The notes under the pieces were generated by a model. That model did no database searches. It was not told where the DNA came from and was given only the letters and a program-made list of their open reading frames with translations. From Acridotheres tristis (Eukaryota; Chordata; Aves; Passeriformes; Sturnidae), in contig CM072886.1 of NCBI GenBank assembly GCA_037013685.1, forward strand, positions 59,822,933 to 59,886,932: DNA of 64,000 nucleotides, read 5' to 3'. Each line of letters starts with the position of its first letter. Position 1 is the first letter of the stretch. Positions 52,801 to 64,000 of this stretch are shown one piece after another. Made by a program: the position numbers and the translations under genes.

Positions 52801-55800
52801 ATTTGTTTAGGTTTAGAGTTACTTTTCAAACAGGAGTTTTGATGCCACTCTTACTTATGAAATATTAGTTTAAATCAATCAGAGTGGGTCTCAAGAATAA
52901 AGAAGAATGGACAACATTCAGCTTCTATTTTTTTAGAACAACTTCTCTTTTGCTTTTACTGAGAATGGAGTTAGTAGATCCTAATACTGTTAACTGAATG
53001 TCCCCACTCAAGTCTCCAGTATGGACTCAGACTCCTTAAGCTTGTACTTAAGAAAAACAGCTTTAATCAGGATACCTAAGAAAACAAGGCTTCCATGATC
53101 GTGTTTTGCACGTATCATTTTATTCCAGCGACTTCTGAATTCATTGACCAATTTCTATGAAATTTGGCAGAAAAATAGAATTCTCAACAACACTAAGTTC
53201 CCACAAGTCTAATGAACAACAGTAACTGGCCAGAGAAGCATTCCCCAATCATGTGTCTCACTTCAAGGGAAAGCACTGCATCTCAGTTTATTTGGGTATA
53301 ACCACCAGCCTGGAATATCACACAAGGAAAAAAGTGGGGTTCATACTGGTGGAGAAGTCTGTCATCATCACAGAGCACCAAACTTTAGAAAGCAGGCTGT
53401 ATCACATCACAAAAAAGCTGGTCTTCAAAAAATATCATAACCATTGCATAAATAAAAGTACAGATTCATGAGAATTTGCAACTTGTAATTATAATTACTT
53501 GTGCAAATACTTTAGTTTACTCCTACTTAAACCTACAGAATTGTATGTGACAATAATCAATAGTATGGGGCAGTTAAATGATTTGCCGTCTTCAGGTTGT
53601 TAATATTCTTTATCACCAGGGCTCCAAGCAATTCATCAAACCATATGCTTGAATGCAAGCCACTGGAGCAATAGTTTTTCTGCATATTCTCTCTGTGTAT
53701 GTTTCTATGCATGACAGAACAAATATTGAGACTATCTGACAGTCTCTATTTTATTTTGCAGGTCTGTTCCAACACATTTAACCACAATGCATATCTCCTC
53801 TCTTTCCTCCCCTTCAACCTGCCCTGTCGATGACCTTAAATGCAATTTAAATGAACCACTCTCTGCTAGTAATGAGAAATAATTCAGCTTCAATGATGGT
53901 TTGTTAAAGCTTCCCTCATAAAAGAAAGCACACATATCTTTTCAATAATTTTGAATCATTCGAAGACATTTTGGCTTTTAAAAATCATTCACTAGTGACG
54001 TTAGGGAGGCAAGATATAAGTCAAATTTCAAAGTAAAATTATTTATTTATTCCAAGCCTTAATTATAAATTTAACATAGGGAAACCATAGCCTAAACAAT
54101 TTCTGTGCTGCAGCTTCAGAATTACTAAATTCTGCTGCCTTCCCAGATTGAGAGGAAGGATTTAATAATTCTCCCTCCAGCACATTAATGCCTTCCCCCC
54201 CATAAAACAGCACACAAAATACAAAAAATTAACAGCACTAATTGCACAAAAGAAATTAAAAGAAATTAAATGAGTCCAGTACATTTAATTTAACATTTAA
54301 TACCAAACTTTTGCCTAGTTCTGTGAAATTACTACAGACAGATCTACAAATGCATTCAGTCTCCCAGCTCCCATTGATATCCTTGAGCACTGGTCTTTAC
54401 AAAGGCACTTTAACACCTCTGAGCATATTTTTGGGATATATGAACAGTGAACCTTTGTAGAACATTTTGTATGCAGTCTATAATTCTTCTTCAACTTCAC
54501 TTGACACTTTCTGCTATCTTTTTCATTTAATCACTGAAACAGAATGATATACTAAGACAGAAATTCTGGATAAGAAGCAAAAATTTGCAAAAATGGACTC
54601 CACTTTAGCCCGGATAAACAATTTAACATGTAAGGATCACAATGTACAAGTGTTACTGATTTAGAGAAGGATAATTCTTATGAAAGTGTCTGCCTCATTA
54701 AAAACAGGATCATAAAACAAAAGCTCTGTGCTGCTAGACAAACTCCATTGTGTCTTGCAGAAGTGTCAAGGCTTGGCAAACATCCAATTGCTGAAGCATT
54801 GCCAGGCACATCAGATATATATTAATGCAGGATAATCTGTAAGAAAAGCATTCTTTCATAAACATTTTTTTTCTTTGTAAAACCATCAATCAACTTCCTA
54901 GCTGAGCACCATGTGGCTCAGCTTAAGAGATCCTCAGGAATGCTTCAGTGTCTATAAACCACTGACTTACTTCACAGACTTGGTGCCTTTCAGTGCCCAT
55001 TGTCCTAAGTATTTGCTGAAGTTATTTGGCTGGCTGTCAGCAGCTAATTCTGATTTGTAACTTGGGAAACCAGCAGCAGGAAGTCCTTGGATCTGACTAG
55101 TGACATCCTCAGCACCAATTAGCCAAGGTGCAGACTGCCAGTAAAGAATTTTTTGCTGTTCCATTATTTAATAGGAAGATTTAGGACCACCTAAATATCT
55201 GTCAGAAAAAGAACTAACACAAGCATCTTGTTATTTAGCCCACCTTGAACCACAAAGAGAAACAACAGGATATATGCTTTAGTTCAAAAGTTGAGTTTAT
55301 TAATAAAGATATATTCTAAAAAACACAAGTGAATTCGCAATTCAACACACCAGCATTGTAAAAACAAAACAAAGCACAAAGTTTCCAAAGGAACTTTACT
55401 ACAGAACAGCAAATTTACATGGATTGTAAGGATTGAACTCATCTAGCCAGGGAATAAATACATTGAAAGAATGGCTGAAGTTATTTCTATACTAAAGGAA
55501 CTCTACTGACATTCTGTGGAGTTCATCTCAAATTATCAGCATCTGCCTCTCTGTTCCATAGGAAAAAGGTAGTTTATCTAAGCAACTGATCTTCAGGGCC
55601 ACTCACTAGTTTCTAATCCAAAGCATTCAAATATTATTACTTAAAATGTATGTTTGAATTCTGTAAAATAAATTAAAACACTGTTATTTCTCCATAAGTT
55701 CACAAGAGTCAGGATGAGGAAATTAGCATTGTTTAAGTCAGTGTGAGAAAACATAAACAACTTCACTATAGCTGTAACTACTGGATTAATTTTTTGTCCT

Positions 55801-56159
55801 TAGATTTATGAAACATGAGGGACTGGATGGCACCATATAAAGGCAATAATGCATTTCATCTCAGATTAACTTGAATACAATCCAATTTAGAGGAGACTAG
55901 AAACCTGAAAGGTTTTTGATGGCTTATATATCACCAATTTGCTGCCTGTATGAAGTTCTAAACAAAATGATAATTTAAAGGAGTAATACAAACCAGTGCA
56001 TACCTCCTGCATTACTGTTTTTTGCTTGGACATGTCCAAATAACCTGGCTTGCAGCAGCTATCCCACACACTTATTTAAAGGAAAACAAATCTACTAGAG
56101 AACCTTGAAAAATAAAATGATGGGCTGAAGTTAAAGTACTAGGAAGAAAATAAACGTGC

Positions 56160-56470
56160 CTTATTGCAAGCTAGATTGTGTGCTTACACTGCAACTGTGC
56201 CTGTAGTCTGGTCATATTTAATTTAATTTCTTTTAAAATGGTTCTTTAAAAATAATCATATCACACTCTGTAATGTTAGCATTATTTGTTGATGCCTGAA
56301 TGATCTCAGTTAATAAATAACATTCATCTTATCCTACAAAGAGCACTTAATTAGCTCTCTTTTAAACTGAAAACACTTCATGGCTGTGTCACCCAATGTA
56401 GATGCAATTTTTTATGTCAAATAATTAATGCATGTTAAAAATAAGAAAATAAAGTGCTTTTTTAAAGAGT
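56160..56470. promoter_or_regulatory. Possible conserved non-coding stretch with TAATTA sites
   Basis: Repeat-free sequence with TAATTA at 56348 and 56422, TTATTTGTTGATG near 56285 and TAATGCATG near 56426. It resembles developmental enhancer sequence. Only motif content supports this. Confidence 0.25.
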
Positions 56471-59400
56471 GTCCTTCATCTCATTTCTCTTTCTATAAGT
56501 TGGTAAATGAGTTTTCTTCTTACCATAATTAGTTCTAACATGGTAGGAATACATATATGACTCCAGCCATGCCAGGTACTGTATAAACATCAACCCAATG
56601 CATCTTTTCTAGAAATCACAGTCTTATAATCACCAGTTTAGATACTGGAAGAGAAAAATACACACATTTGTCACTTTTGTCTGGAGCAGTTGTTTCAGGA
56701 AATTGTTTTTCATTCACTTCTCCCTTCTAAGCCACCTCTACAGACTGAAATTATGACACAACAGTTTCAGCACTGCTGCAGCCTAAAGGTAAGTCTCAGT
56801 AGATATCAAACATGAGCACTTCTTTGCAGACAAAGCCTGACAAGTCTACTTGCCTTGCCAAATATGTTCTGCTTCTTCCAAGCCCTTAGTTTTCTAAAGG
56901 TCTCATCGTACATCTTAAAATGAATCTTAAAAGGAAATCTATTCCAGATTCTAGAGCTGTTCTAGATCTATTGGCTCTACAGTGGTTTCACACTCCTATA
57001 TGCTGCAGGTTTATGTCCTCTACTTATCTTTGCACAAAATCAAACAGCAAGCTGAGGAGACAAGCCTTTTTTTTTCCTTCCCTTGTTTTTTTCCACCCCC
57101 ATCTTTCTTAATTGCTAAGTTTTCTGCTGAGAAACAGCAGTAATGAAAGCAATGTTATCAGAAAAAGTAGTTGGAAGGAAGAGCACTGGGCAGTGGACAG
57201 TCCTGATAGACACTGTCAGACAGACACTGATCGATGTAAACTGCTGCTGAGAAAGAATGAGAAGATGTATCCAGGGGTAAAGGATGATGAAAACAAAGCA
57301 AAGAAGAATGGCACGGCATCTTAAATAGCCACAACTTTTCTCCAGCCACCTATTTCTCTTTTCCATCCTGCAGTGAGAAGGATAAAGAATTAATTAATTA
57401 ACAATGACTAAACCTAATCTGTCTGCATCCTCATAAGGCTATTGCAATCCAGACTAGCTCTCCAGATGTTCACAGAGCAGCCATACAGTTCATCATCCTA
57501 GTGGAGAGGGCAAGGTATAGGAGCCAGTACAAAGGCCCAAGAATGGGAGGAGACTGAAGCTGTGTCTGGGAGCTCACTTTGAGCTTCTGTTACCTTTGAA
57601 AGCAAAACTTCACCTCTTGCCTGTTCATTTTAGAGCTTCTTTCCCCTTAAATCACCTTCTCATTTCTCAAGATCAGCTCAGTAGCTTTTCAGCTACTACA
57701 TTAGTAGCTACTGTGTTCAACTTATGGGCTCCAAAATTTCAGCTGTCACAGGTGGTGCTGCAAAGTGTTTTTCATTACACATATAAATTCGATAAAGTGG
57801 ATCTAGAAAAAGCTCTGCAATAGCTACAATTCCAAATTCAAGCCTAGGATGGTGCAAATCAAACCAGACCTGCACTATACAAAAGGATGTGAGTGATACT
57901 TAACCTCTCCATTCCTGATGCAAGAGTGCAAGCCCTACCAAGTTTCATTGTGTTTTGTTTTAAAAATTGATATGCTGCAAAAACATTCTGCATAAAAATC
58001 TCATCTATTAAGTATTTAAACTAATTATTTAAGATTAAGTATTAAAAAAATCCTGAAGAATTTAAAGCATATGAGATTAAATACCTTTGAGCCCCAAACT
58101 GCATGTTATATGAAGGTGAGTGTTACATTTTATTCTGGCACCATTCTATCTAAATTCTTAATAGAACTCTCTGCCACATTAAGGGCAACTTGTATTTATG
58201 TCAACGTTAATCTTTATTCTTATGTGAATTCATATGTTTATTAAATTTTTTCCATAATTCCGTTAGCGTATAGACAAAACAGTGCATATGGATTTCCAAA
58301 CAGCTCTCAAATGTCCTTCACCAATATCCTGCAGAGAAAGTAATATCTCAAGGGATAGAAGGACTGATGCCTCTTGTGGACTGTCTTCTTACAGATAGGA
58401 AGCAACTGTTAGAAATAATTTGCCAGCTTTTACAATAGACAGAAATTACCACGTTTGTACGTGGATTGGTGTGTTCAAGAGACTAACAATCTGAAAAAAT
58501 TGTGAAATAGGAACACAAGAAAAATTTGTGATGGCATAAAATTATGCACAATTAACAACTTTTAGAGCTGATAATGAACTAAGGGGTAACAATAATAACA
58601 CAGCCAATGAAAGCCTGTGCAGATAAACACAAAATAACATACCACAAAAAAAAAAATTAAAAAATTAAACCCTGAAAAAGATGGGCTCAAAACTATGTAG
58701 TACAGCCTGGATAAGGACAGTAAATTTTTCTCTAGATAATTTTTTGAAAGCATTACCTAACTGATTAATACCAATCAAAAAAAAAAAAGTTGGCAGAATA
58801 TTAACACTGAATAAAAAGAGAATAAAAATCTAAGGGAAAGCTAAAGCTATGCCTTTTCACACACTCTTTGCATTTCAAAATTCTGAATTGTATCATAGCA
58901 TTTCTTCATAGAAGTTATCATAAAGCAGCCTGTAATAAAGCAGACCAGAAAACAGACCCAATAATCCACAGTTCAGTTTGAGAATGACAGAGGTGAAGGA
59001 GAAAAAAACAAAGATCTACAAAACCATGACCTTGCCAAGAAGATCATCAGGAAAATGACGATGCACCTCTTTTCAGTATTTCAGATTCCATAACTTAATA
59101 GAACCAGTGTGTGTCTTGGGCAAAAAGCTTTAAGTAAAAAGAATTACTATTGCAAACAGAAAATACAAAACTCATTGCTATGGACTGTTGCAGGGACTGG
59201 AACTGTAAGAGTCTGTAAAAAAAATTTATGAAGAAGAGGCTATTGAAGATGATTTTCAGACTGCAATCTCCGACATGGGAGGGCCCATGAAGCTGGGAGG
59301 CCACGCATGGTTTAAGCTGAGCCTCACCTCAAGCTGCCTTGCTTCTGTCCCTACTCTCAAAGCATCCAGTACTCACCACCACCGGAGAAAAGCAGAACAA

Positions 59401-60226
59401 GCTTCCTGAGTATTCTTGGCAGTTCCCTGACACAACAGAGCAACACTTCTTCATGATACCTACTTCAGTCACCAGTCAAGGTGTAAACAAGGCAGGAGAA
59501 AATGCCAAGTAAACTGATTATAGATGGAACCATGATTTTATAATAAGACAGTGTACTGAACAGCAATTCCAAAGACTGATACAATTTTCATATCCTCTCT
59601 ATTCTAGGCTTTGGTCTCAATTCAAGGGAAATGTGGGCTTTGGTGAGACATACTGGGGAATCCCATACTCTAATGCAAAATCAAGTATAGATATATGGAG
59701 TTATATTTTCTTCAAACTCCTTGTCAGGCTGAAAACATAAATCAACTGAAAGAGAAACTGAAATGTCACATTAGGAAAATAGGCAGCTGAGCTCTGCCTA
59801 AGCATGCACTTACAAAGCTGTATCAAAACGATATCTCTTCTTAACAGAAGAAAACCTTTTTATTTAAAGTATTAAAATATTTGTGCTTGAAAAGCTGAGA
59901 CAAAGACACACAATTTGGATGCCTAAATGCTGGAGCTTCAATTCAGTCAAGTGATGTGTACCAGAATGTCATTAGGCATCTAAACAGAGTAGGAACACCA
60001 AGAGCAATGAGAATGAAGTGTCACAGAGCACGACGAGATGCAAGCATGGCAGAGAGCAGCAGTGCTAAGTGCAGACAACTGTGCCACCTGGATCCAGGCA
60101 ATAAGATGATCACCACTTTGTTTTATTCCAAGGAAAAAGAACTGCCAAAAACTAAGAGGTCTGGGCTTGCTTAAAAAATACTCATCCAACTGAGATGATT
60201 TTAGATGAAAGAAAATGGGAACTGTG

Positions 60227-60343
60227 TAATTATATACACTTACCTTGACAAATAGAAAGCAATCTGTGATTAGAACGTAGTAATTAGTTACAAAACGCTT
60301 CCCATGGATTTAATTACCCATCAGTCTACATGTTTCTTAATTA
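60227..60343. promoter_or_regulatory. Candidate enhancer core: four TAATTA sites in 117 bp
   Basis: The palindromic homeodomain-type core TAATTA occurs at 60227, 60281, 60311 and 60338. The last three are spaced 30 and 27 bases apart, within otherwise complex sequence that also holds CpGs and a CCATGG. This density is higher than in most of the window. The function is inferred only from motif content. Confidence 0.35.
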
Positions 60344-61484
60344 CTTTTATCTCATTGAATCAGTAAAAATTTCTGCCTGGGGCAACTGCCACTCACTTAT
60401 TTACACAGCTTCTAGTTTTTACAGTGAATATATTACAGCAACATGGCCAAACAATGCTAGAATTACAGTTTAAATTTCATGAATAAGAAATTTCTCCCTC
60501 AATTTTCTATGGAAATCATTTTCTTAGATGTGAATTCAGACCTAATTTATTATCCATGTGTTTCGGAAGCTTGAAAACATCCAATATATAATTTAAAAGA
60601 AATTCAAAGAAAAAACACAAGGTCTTAAGATAAGTAAAAACAACAACCAAAATACATTATACTCACATAAATGAAAAAAAAGGTTGTCAGGCAAAATTGT
60701 AAACCTAATATACACAATTTCTCAGAGAAATGTATGAAATTTCTAAATTTGAATCAAATCTTAAGGTATAAGAACTTCTGAGGGAGTAAAACTGACTCCA
60801 AAACTGCCATGTTATTGGTCTCATCCTCCATCATTAGCACGTCCTCCTTGGTGTCAGTATTAGTTAAGGTCAAGAGATATGATTAAGTCACCCAATCTGC
60901 ACAGAGTACACAGCTGTCATAATGACTCACACAGACAGAGAGTAACTACAAAAAATGAAACCAAATTCGTAGTTGCAGAAGTGATAAGAAGGTCTAATTT
61001 GTCTACAGAAAACCCAGAAGAGTCAATTCATTTGCTTGTATTTTGGGTATAGTGACTTCTGCTATGGTTACCTGCTGTTTGCTCTGACAAAAAACTCTTT
61101 GCAGCAAGAACTTTGTCTTTCAATTGAATTGATGGGAACAATATTCTCAATATGAAATAAATAACTATTACACATTGCATACATTTTTATAAGGTAATGT
61201 GCAACAGTAATTGACATTATGACATAATGACAACTGAATTTTTCAGAATTTAATACTAGCAAAAGCACAAATATGGTTGAAGTGGTAAATGTCAAAAAAG
61301 TCCAAATAACAAAAATTAATATCATTTGTATTGAAAAACCACTAGAGTTATTCCAGCAAACAACAAGAGCAAAAGGTAGGTTCCTCTAGCTGCTAATACA
61401 TTAGTTGTTACATTTTTCTCAAATGAACTTTCCTAAATGGCTACTATCCTGAAGCTTGAAAAAAACATGCCTTCCCTAATGAAG

Positions 61485-61514
61485 GTTTGTTTGGGGGTTT
61501 TTTTGGGGGGGTTG
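61485..61514. repeat. T/G tract with G5 and G7 runs
   Basis: GTTTGTTT, then five G, seven T, seven G and TTG. The minus strand reads as A runs separated by C runs, like the other A/C tracts. It has only two long G runs, so a single-strand G-quadruplex is not obvious. Confidence 0.75.
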
Positions 61515-62179
61515 ATGTGCTTTATTTTTTAAAATATTATTAATATATCCTACTGGACCTTTTCTCTCTGTGCCAGCATTTCTGTAATTTCTCTTTTACC
61601 TTATTTGAGACACCACCAATTTCATATCATATTTGCATATTCTTAAAAATTATTGAAGAATAAAAACATTAAAATTGTCTATGAGATGCTATCTTACTGC
61701 ATGCTTTCCTAAATGTTTCTCTATCATTTTAAATTTTATTTTTTTAAAAAAAATATAAAATTATCCAAAAAAGAGGCCAATTCCAGGATATGCCTTTAGT
61801 TTTATTAGTTCAAGTGTGTATAAAAGACTGCATCTCCTATACTATATTTTTATTTCTAGAAAATACATCAGCTTAGATTTATTTTCTCATGTATATAAGG
61901 TATTGAAAATACTTCCACTAGAGCACAAGAAAAGGTGCTGGAGTAAAAGCTTCTAGCAAGAAAAAAAGCAAAATCAATCCAGCAGGGATGCTCATGGCAT
62001 CTTCTGGAGAAGCAGTAATGCAAAAGCAGCAAGGTCAGCTGGGCTGAGGCTGAGCAGTAGCAAACCTCAGCTGCAACCTTTGAGGACGTGGGACACCTCA
62101 CCTGCCTGACACAACATCATCCCCTCTGCTGGGCTCCCTTCACACCTGGCCCACAGAAGTCCTGGTTTTCGGTGTGAGA

Positions 62180-62790
62180 CTGAAAATGCACGTCTCAGCC
62201 CTGTCATCAAAAGCCGTATTTTCCTCGTAGCTTTAGTAGTTAAAAATCAATGAGTAAAGTAATCTTAATGTGCGAAAGTTGCAGGTCTGCTGAATTATTA
62301 ATAAGCAATACAACTGTAAATGCTTTTGTTCACCATTCTTCAGTGCACTTGCAAATGATTTCAAAACGAAAGGTGCTGAAGCATGAAGATTATAGGCAGC
62401 CATTGCTTTTTGAAATCACAGTGCAGGGAATTGGTGGAATTCTTGCCTGCCTGGGTTATAATCAGACATTGCGAACTTTCCTTGAAAGCAGACTTCAAAT
62501 TCACAGGGGTCCCCAGCCTTCAATCAAGAGAGTGCTTGAAACGACCTCCATCTGCCATTTTAATGTATTCTTCCCAAAGACTTCCATAAATATTTAATAT
62601 AAGAAACGCACTGTTTAAACACAATGAGTAGCTTGTGAAATTAAAATTGGCTGACGGATTACACGATATAATACACAGTAAACAATGGTAGAGAAACCAT
62701 AGGCAGAGCCACACACTTTCCTTCTGTTCTTCAACTAAATGAATCAGAAAGGAACGTGAAGGCAAATTTCATGACACCCTTATTAAAGAT
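62180..62790. promoter_or_regulatory. Possible conserved non-coding stretch with scattered CpGs
   Basis: Complex sequence without repeats, including several CpG dinucleotides that are otherwise rare here and TGACGGATTACACGA near 62653. A chance 115-codon open frame (62250-62597, plus strand) overlaps it. That frame shows no recognisable domain, and I do not treat it as coding. Confidence 0.25.
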
Positions 62791-62902
62791 ATAGCAAGCC
62801 TTGTACAACAGTCTTAATACAGAGCATGTCCCTAATCTCATGTGTGCACAGGCACACAACAGACACTTGCCTGTCAGCTGGAGAGAAGACATATACAGAA
62901 TC

Positions 62903-62917
62903 TTTTTTTTTTTTTTT
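62903..62917. repeat. Poly-T run
   Basis: A run of 15 T followed by CCCC. No processed gene copy is recognisable on either side. Confidence 0.85.
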
Positions 62918-63733
62918 CCCCTTGAATTGCTTCTTTGCAAGGCATTAAAAACCTTCCTCTCCAGCCTCTTCAAAGCCCTACAGTGAGAAAGCTGAGAAGA
63001 CAAGGCTCTGTCCAAGATTTTAAGTTGGGACTTAAAAGGGTGAATAATTAAACGACCCAATTTTGAAAAACACTAGACATCGTATGACACTAAACCCACA
63101 GCAAATGCTTTGCAGGCTGCCTGACATACAGCCTCAACCAAATCACTGAGACAACTGCATTAGCAAATCTGTCAACAAAGCACATCCTGGCAGTTTTTTC
63201 ACACATTTGCACTTTCTGGAAAAGCAGTTGTATTAATTTACAAAATTCCCAAATTTAAACATTCACAAGGAGCTTAGCAATGCATGATGCCTGCTCTGTG
63301 TGCCTGCATTTGATATTTACATACAGATACATATACATATATATAGGAAAAGATATAAATTTATTTTTACCCTACCACATTCATTCCCTATAATATCGGA
63401 AATATCTAAATATAAAAACACAAATACTAAGAATATTTGTATGTTTTCAACCCAAAATTACCCCTCTTAAACGAAATACATCTGTGGTACATAACATCAG
63501 AATGTACTTTTCCACTCCAACCTACAGTGTTCTTTATCAGTAAATAAGAAGCGAGTATTGTTTCTGTAAGAAAAACAGTTCTTTTCTACAAAATACCATG
63601 CTCTTGGTAGAAAAAAAACCAACAACAAAATCAATCCAGGACAAGAATGAAAATAATACTTAATCCTGCATGGAAATGTGCATCTAGGTAAGGCTTAACT
63701 CCATATGAAGATCCAAATATGACACAAATACAG

Positions 63734-63804
63734 GAATTCACTGAAGAAACCAACCCTAACAGTTTGTTTGTGAAAGGGATTCATTGAAGCAACCCACCCT
63801 AACA
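63734..63804. repeat. Imperfect 28-bp direct repeat, 43-bp period
   Basis: Copies at 63734-63761 and 63777-63804 share 24 of 28 positions. The core is attca(c/t)tgaag followed by ccctaaca. The spacer between copies is 15 bases. Confidence 0.85.
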
Positions 63805-64000
63805 TTACTTCTGTGTATATACATGTACACACACATAAAAGTGATTATATGACATATATATGCATAAGTTGTTTTGCAGATTTCTCATATCCAGCACCTC
63901 AAAATTCTGTGAAAGCACCAATAGAAACATACATACAGTAGTAGCCAATGCCCAAGTCAAGCCTTCTCAATCCAACTGCTAGGATCTAAATCCTTTAAAC

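Larger units (their letters stand above)
39048..64000 (-). other. CDKAL1: Partial CDKAL1 intron upstream of the first exon
   Basis: This is the intron preceding the first recognised exon. It ends with a pyrimidine-rich tract and TTCACAG at 39048 and runs off the right edge. The preceding CDKAL1 exon should encode the CxxxCxxC iron-sulfur motif and end ...AKQSFQ with a final G. I searched for it in reverse complement and did not find it, so this intron is at least 24.9 kb. It contains the CR1 LINE at about 43.7-45.2 kb and several candidate regulatory stretches listed separately. The remainder is AT-rich DNA without recognisable features. Confidence 0.85.

Noticed and set aside
60227..60262. 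Possible tiny minus-strand exon ending in a perfect-looking donor (CAAG|GTAAGTG) with CACAG 20 bases upstream.
   Set aside because: In the phase needed to splice to the 167-bp CDKAL1 exon it would end ...SICQ, not the family's ...KQSFQ. The iron-sulfur cysteine motif is absent, and a 20-base exon is not known for this gene region.
62520..63060. Poly-T run with nearby open frames, suggesting a reverse-oriented processed pseudogene with a poly-A tail.
   Set aside because: The sequence upstream of the tail matches no gene I recognise and no target-site duplication is evident. Similar homopolymers occur throughout the window.
63734..63804. CCCTAA motifs as an interstitial telomere repeat.
   Set aside because: Only one CCCTAA unit in each copy of a 28-bp duplication, with no tandem array.
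1..64000. CRISPR arrays, operons, phage or plasmid genes, tRNA or rRNA genes.
   Set aside because: No spaced identical repeats, no ribosome-binding-site plus long-frame pattern, and no cloverleaf or rRNA core sequences noticed. The window is vertebrate intronic DNA.

Overview
This window looks like vertebrate nuclear DNA, most likely from a bird. It is AT-rich and almost entirely non-coding. It holds no operons or bacterial-type gene structure. The avian (sauropsid) assignment rests on a clear, degenerate CR1 LINE at about 43.7-45.2 kb, a second and much older CR1/L3-like LINE remnant at about 6.6-7.1 kb, and the sparse repeat content typical of bird introns. I cannot name the species.

Only one gene is supported: CDKAL1, on the minus strand. 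CDKAL1 is the radical-SAM tRNA methylthiotransferase that makes ms2t6A at position 37 of tRNA-Lys(UUU). Two consecutive internal exons are visible. The upstream one (38881-39047, 167 bp) and the downstream one (24282-24427, 146 bp) both encode parts of the radical-SAM barrel. They have canonical splice sites, compatible phases and a 14,453-bp intron between them. The two exons total 313 bp, so nearly all of the window is three CDKAL1 introns: 1-24281 (partial), 24428-38880 (complete) and 39048-64000 (partial). I found no other exon, no gene start or end and no RNA gene. The many short open frames look like chance stop-free stretches or translations of repeat DNA.

Region by region: 1-24 kb is intron with the ancient LINE remnant, several A-rich tracts and a TATC/TA microsatellite. 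24.3-39 kb holds the two exons and the complete intron, with a CTC repeat and a short AT-rich duplication. 39-64 kb is intron with the CR1 element. That CR1 is interrupted by an A/C tract nearly devoid of G. The same intron has several stretches that look like conserved non-coding regulatory DNA, at 39.2-39.7, 47.1-47.6, 48.4-48.6, 56.2-56.5, 60.2-60.4 and 62.2-62.8 kb. Some carry tight groups of TAATTA/ATTA homeodomain-type sites.

Vertebrate CDKAL1 introns are known to harbour long-range regulatory elements thought to act on the neighbouring developmental gene SOX4. The most interesting reading of the window is therefore a bystander-gene intron full of distal enhancers. That reading is inference and needs a cross-species alignment. 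I found no convincing evidence of a wholly new biological system.
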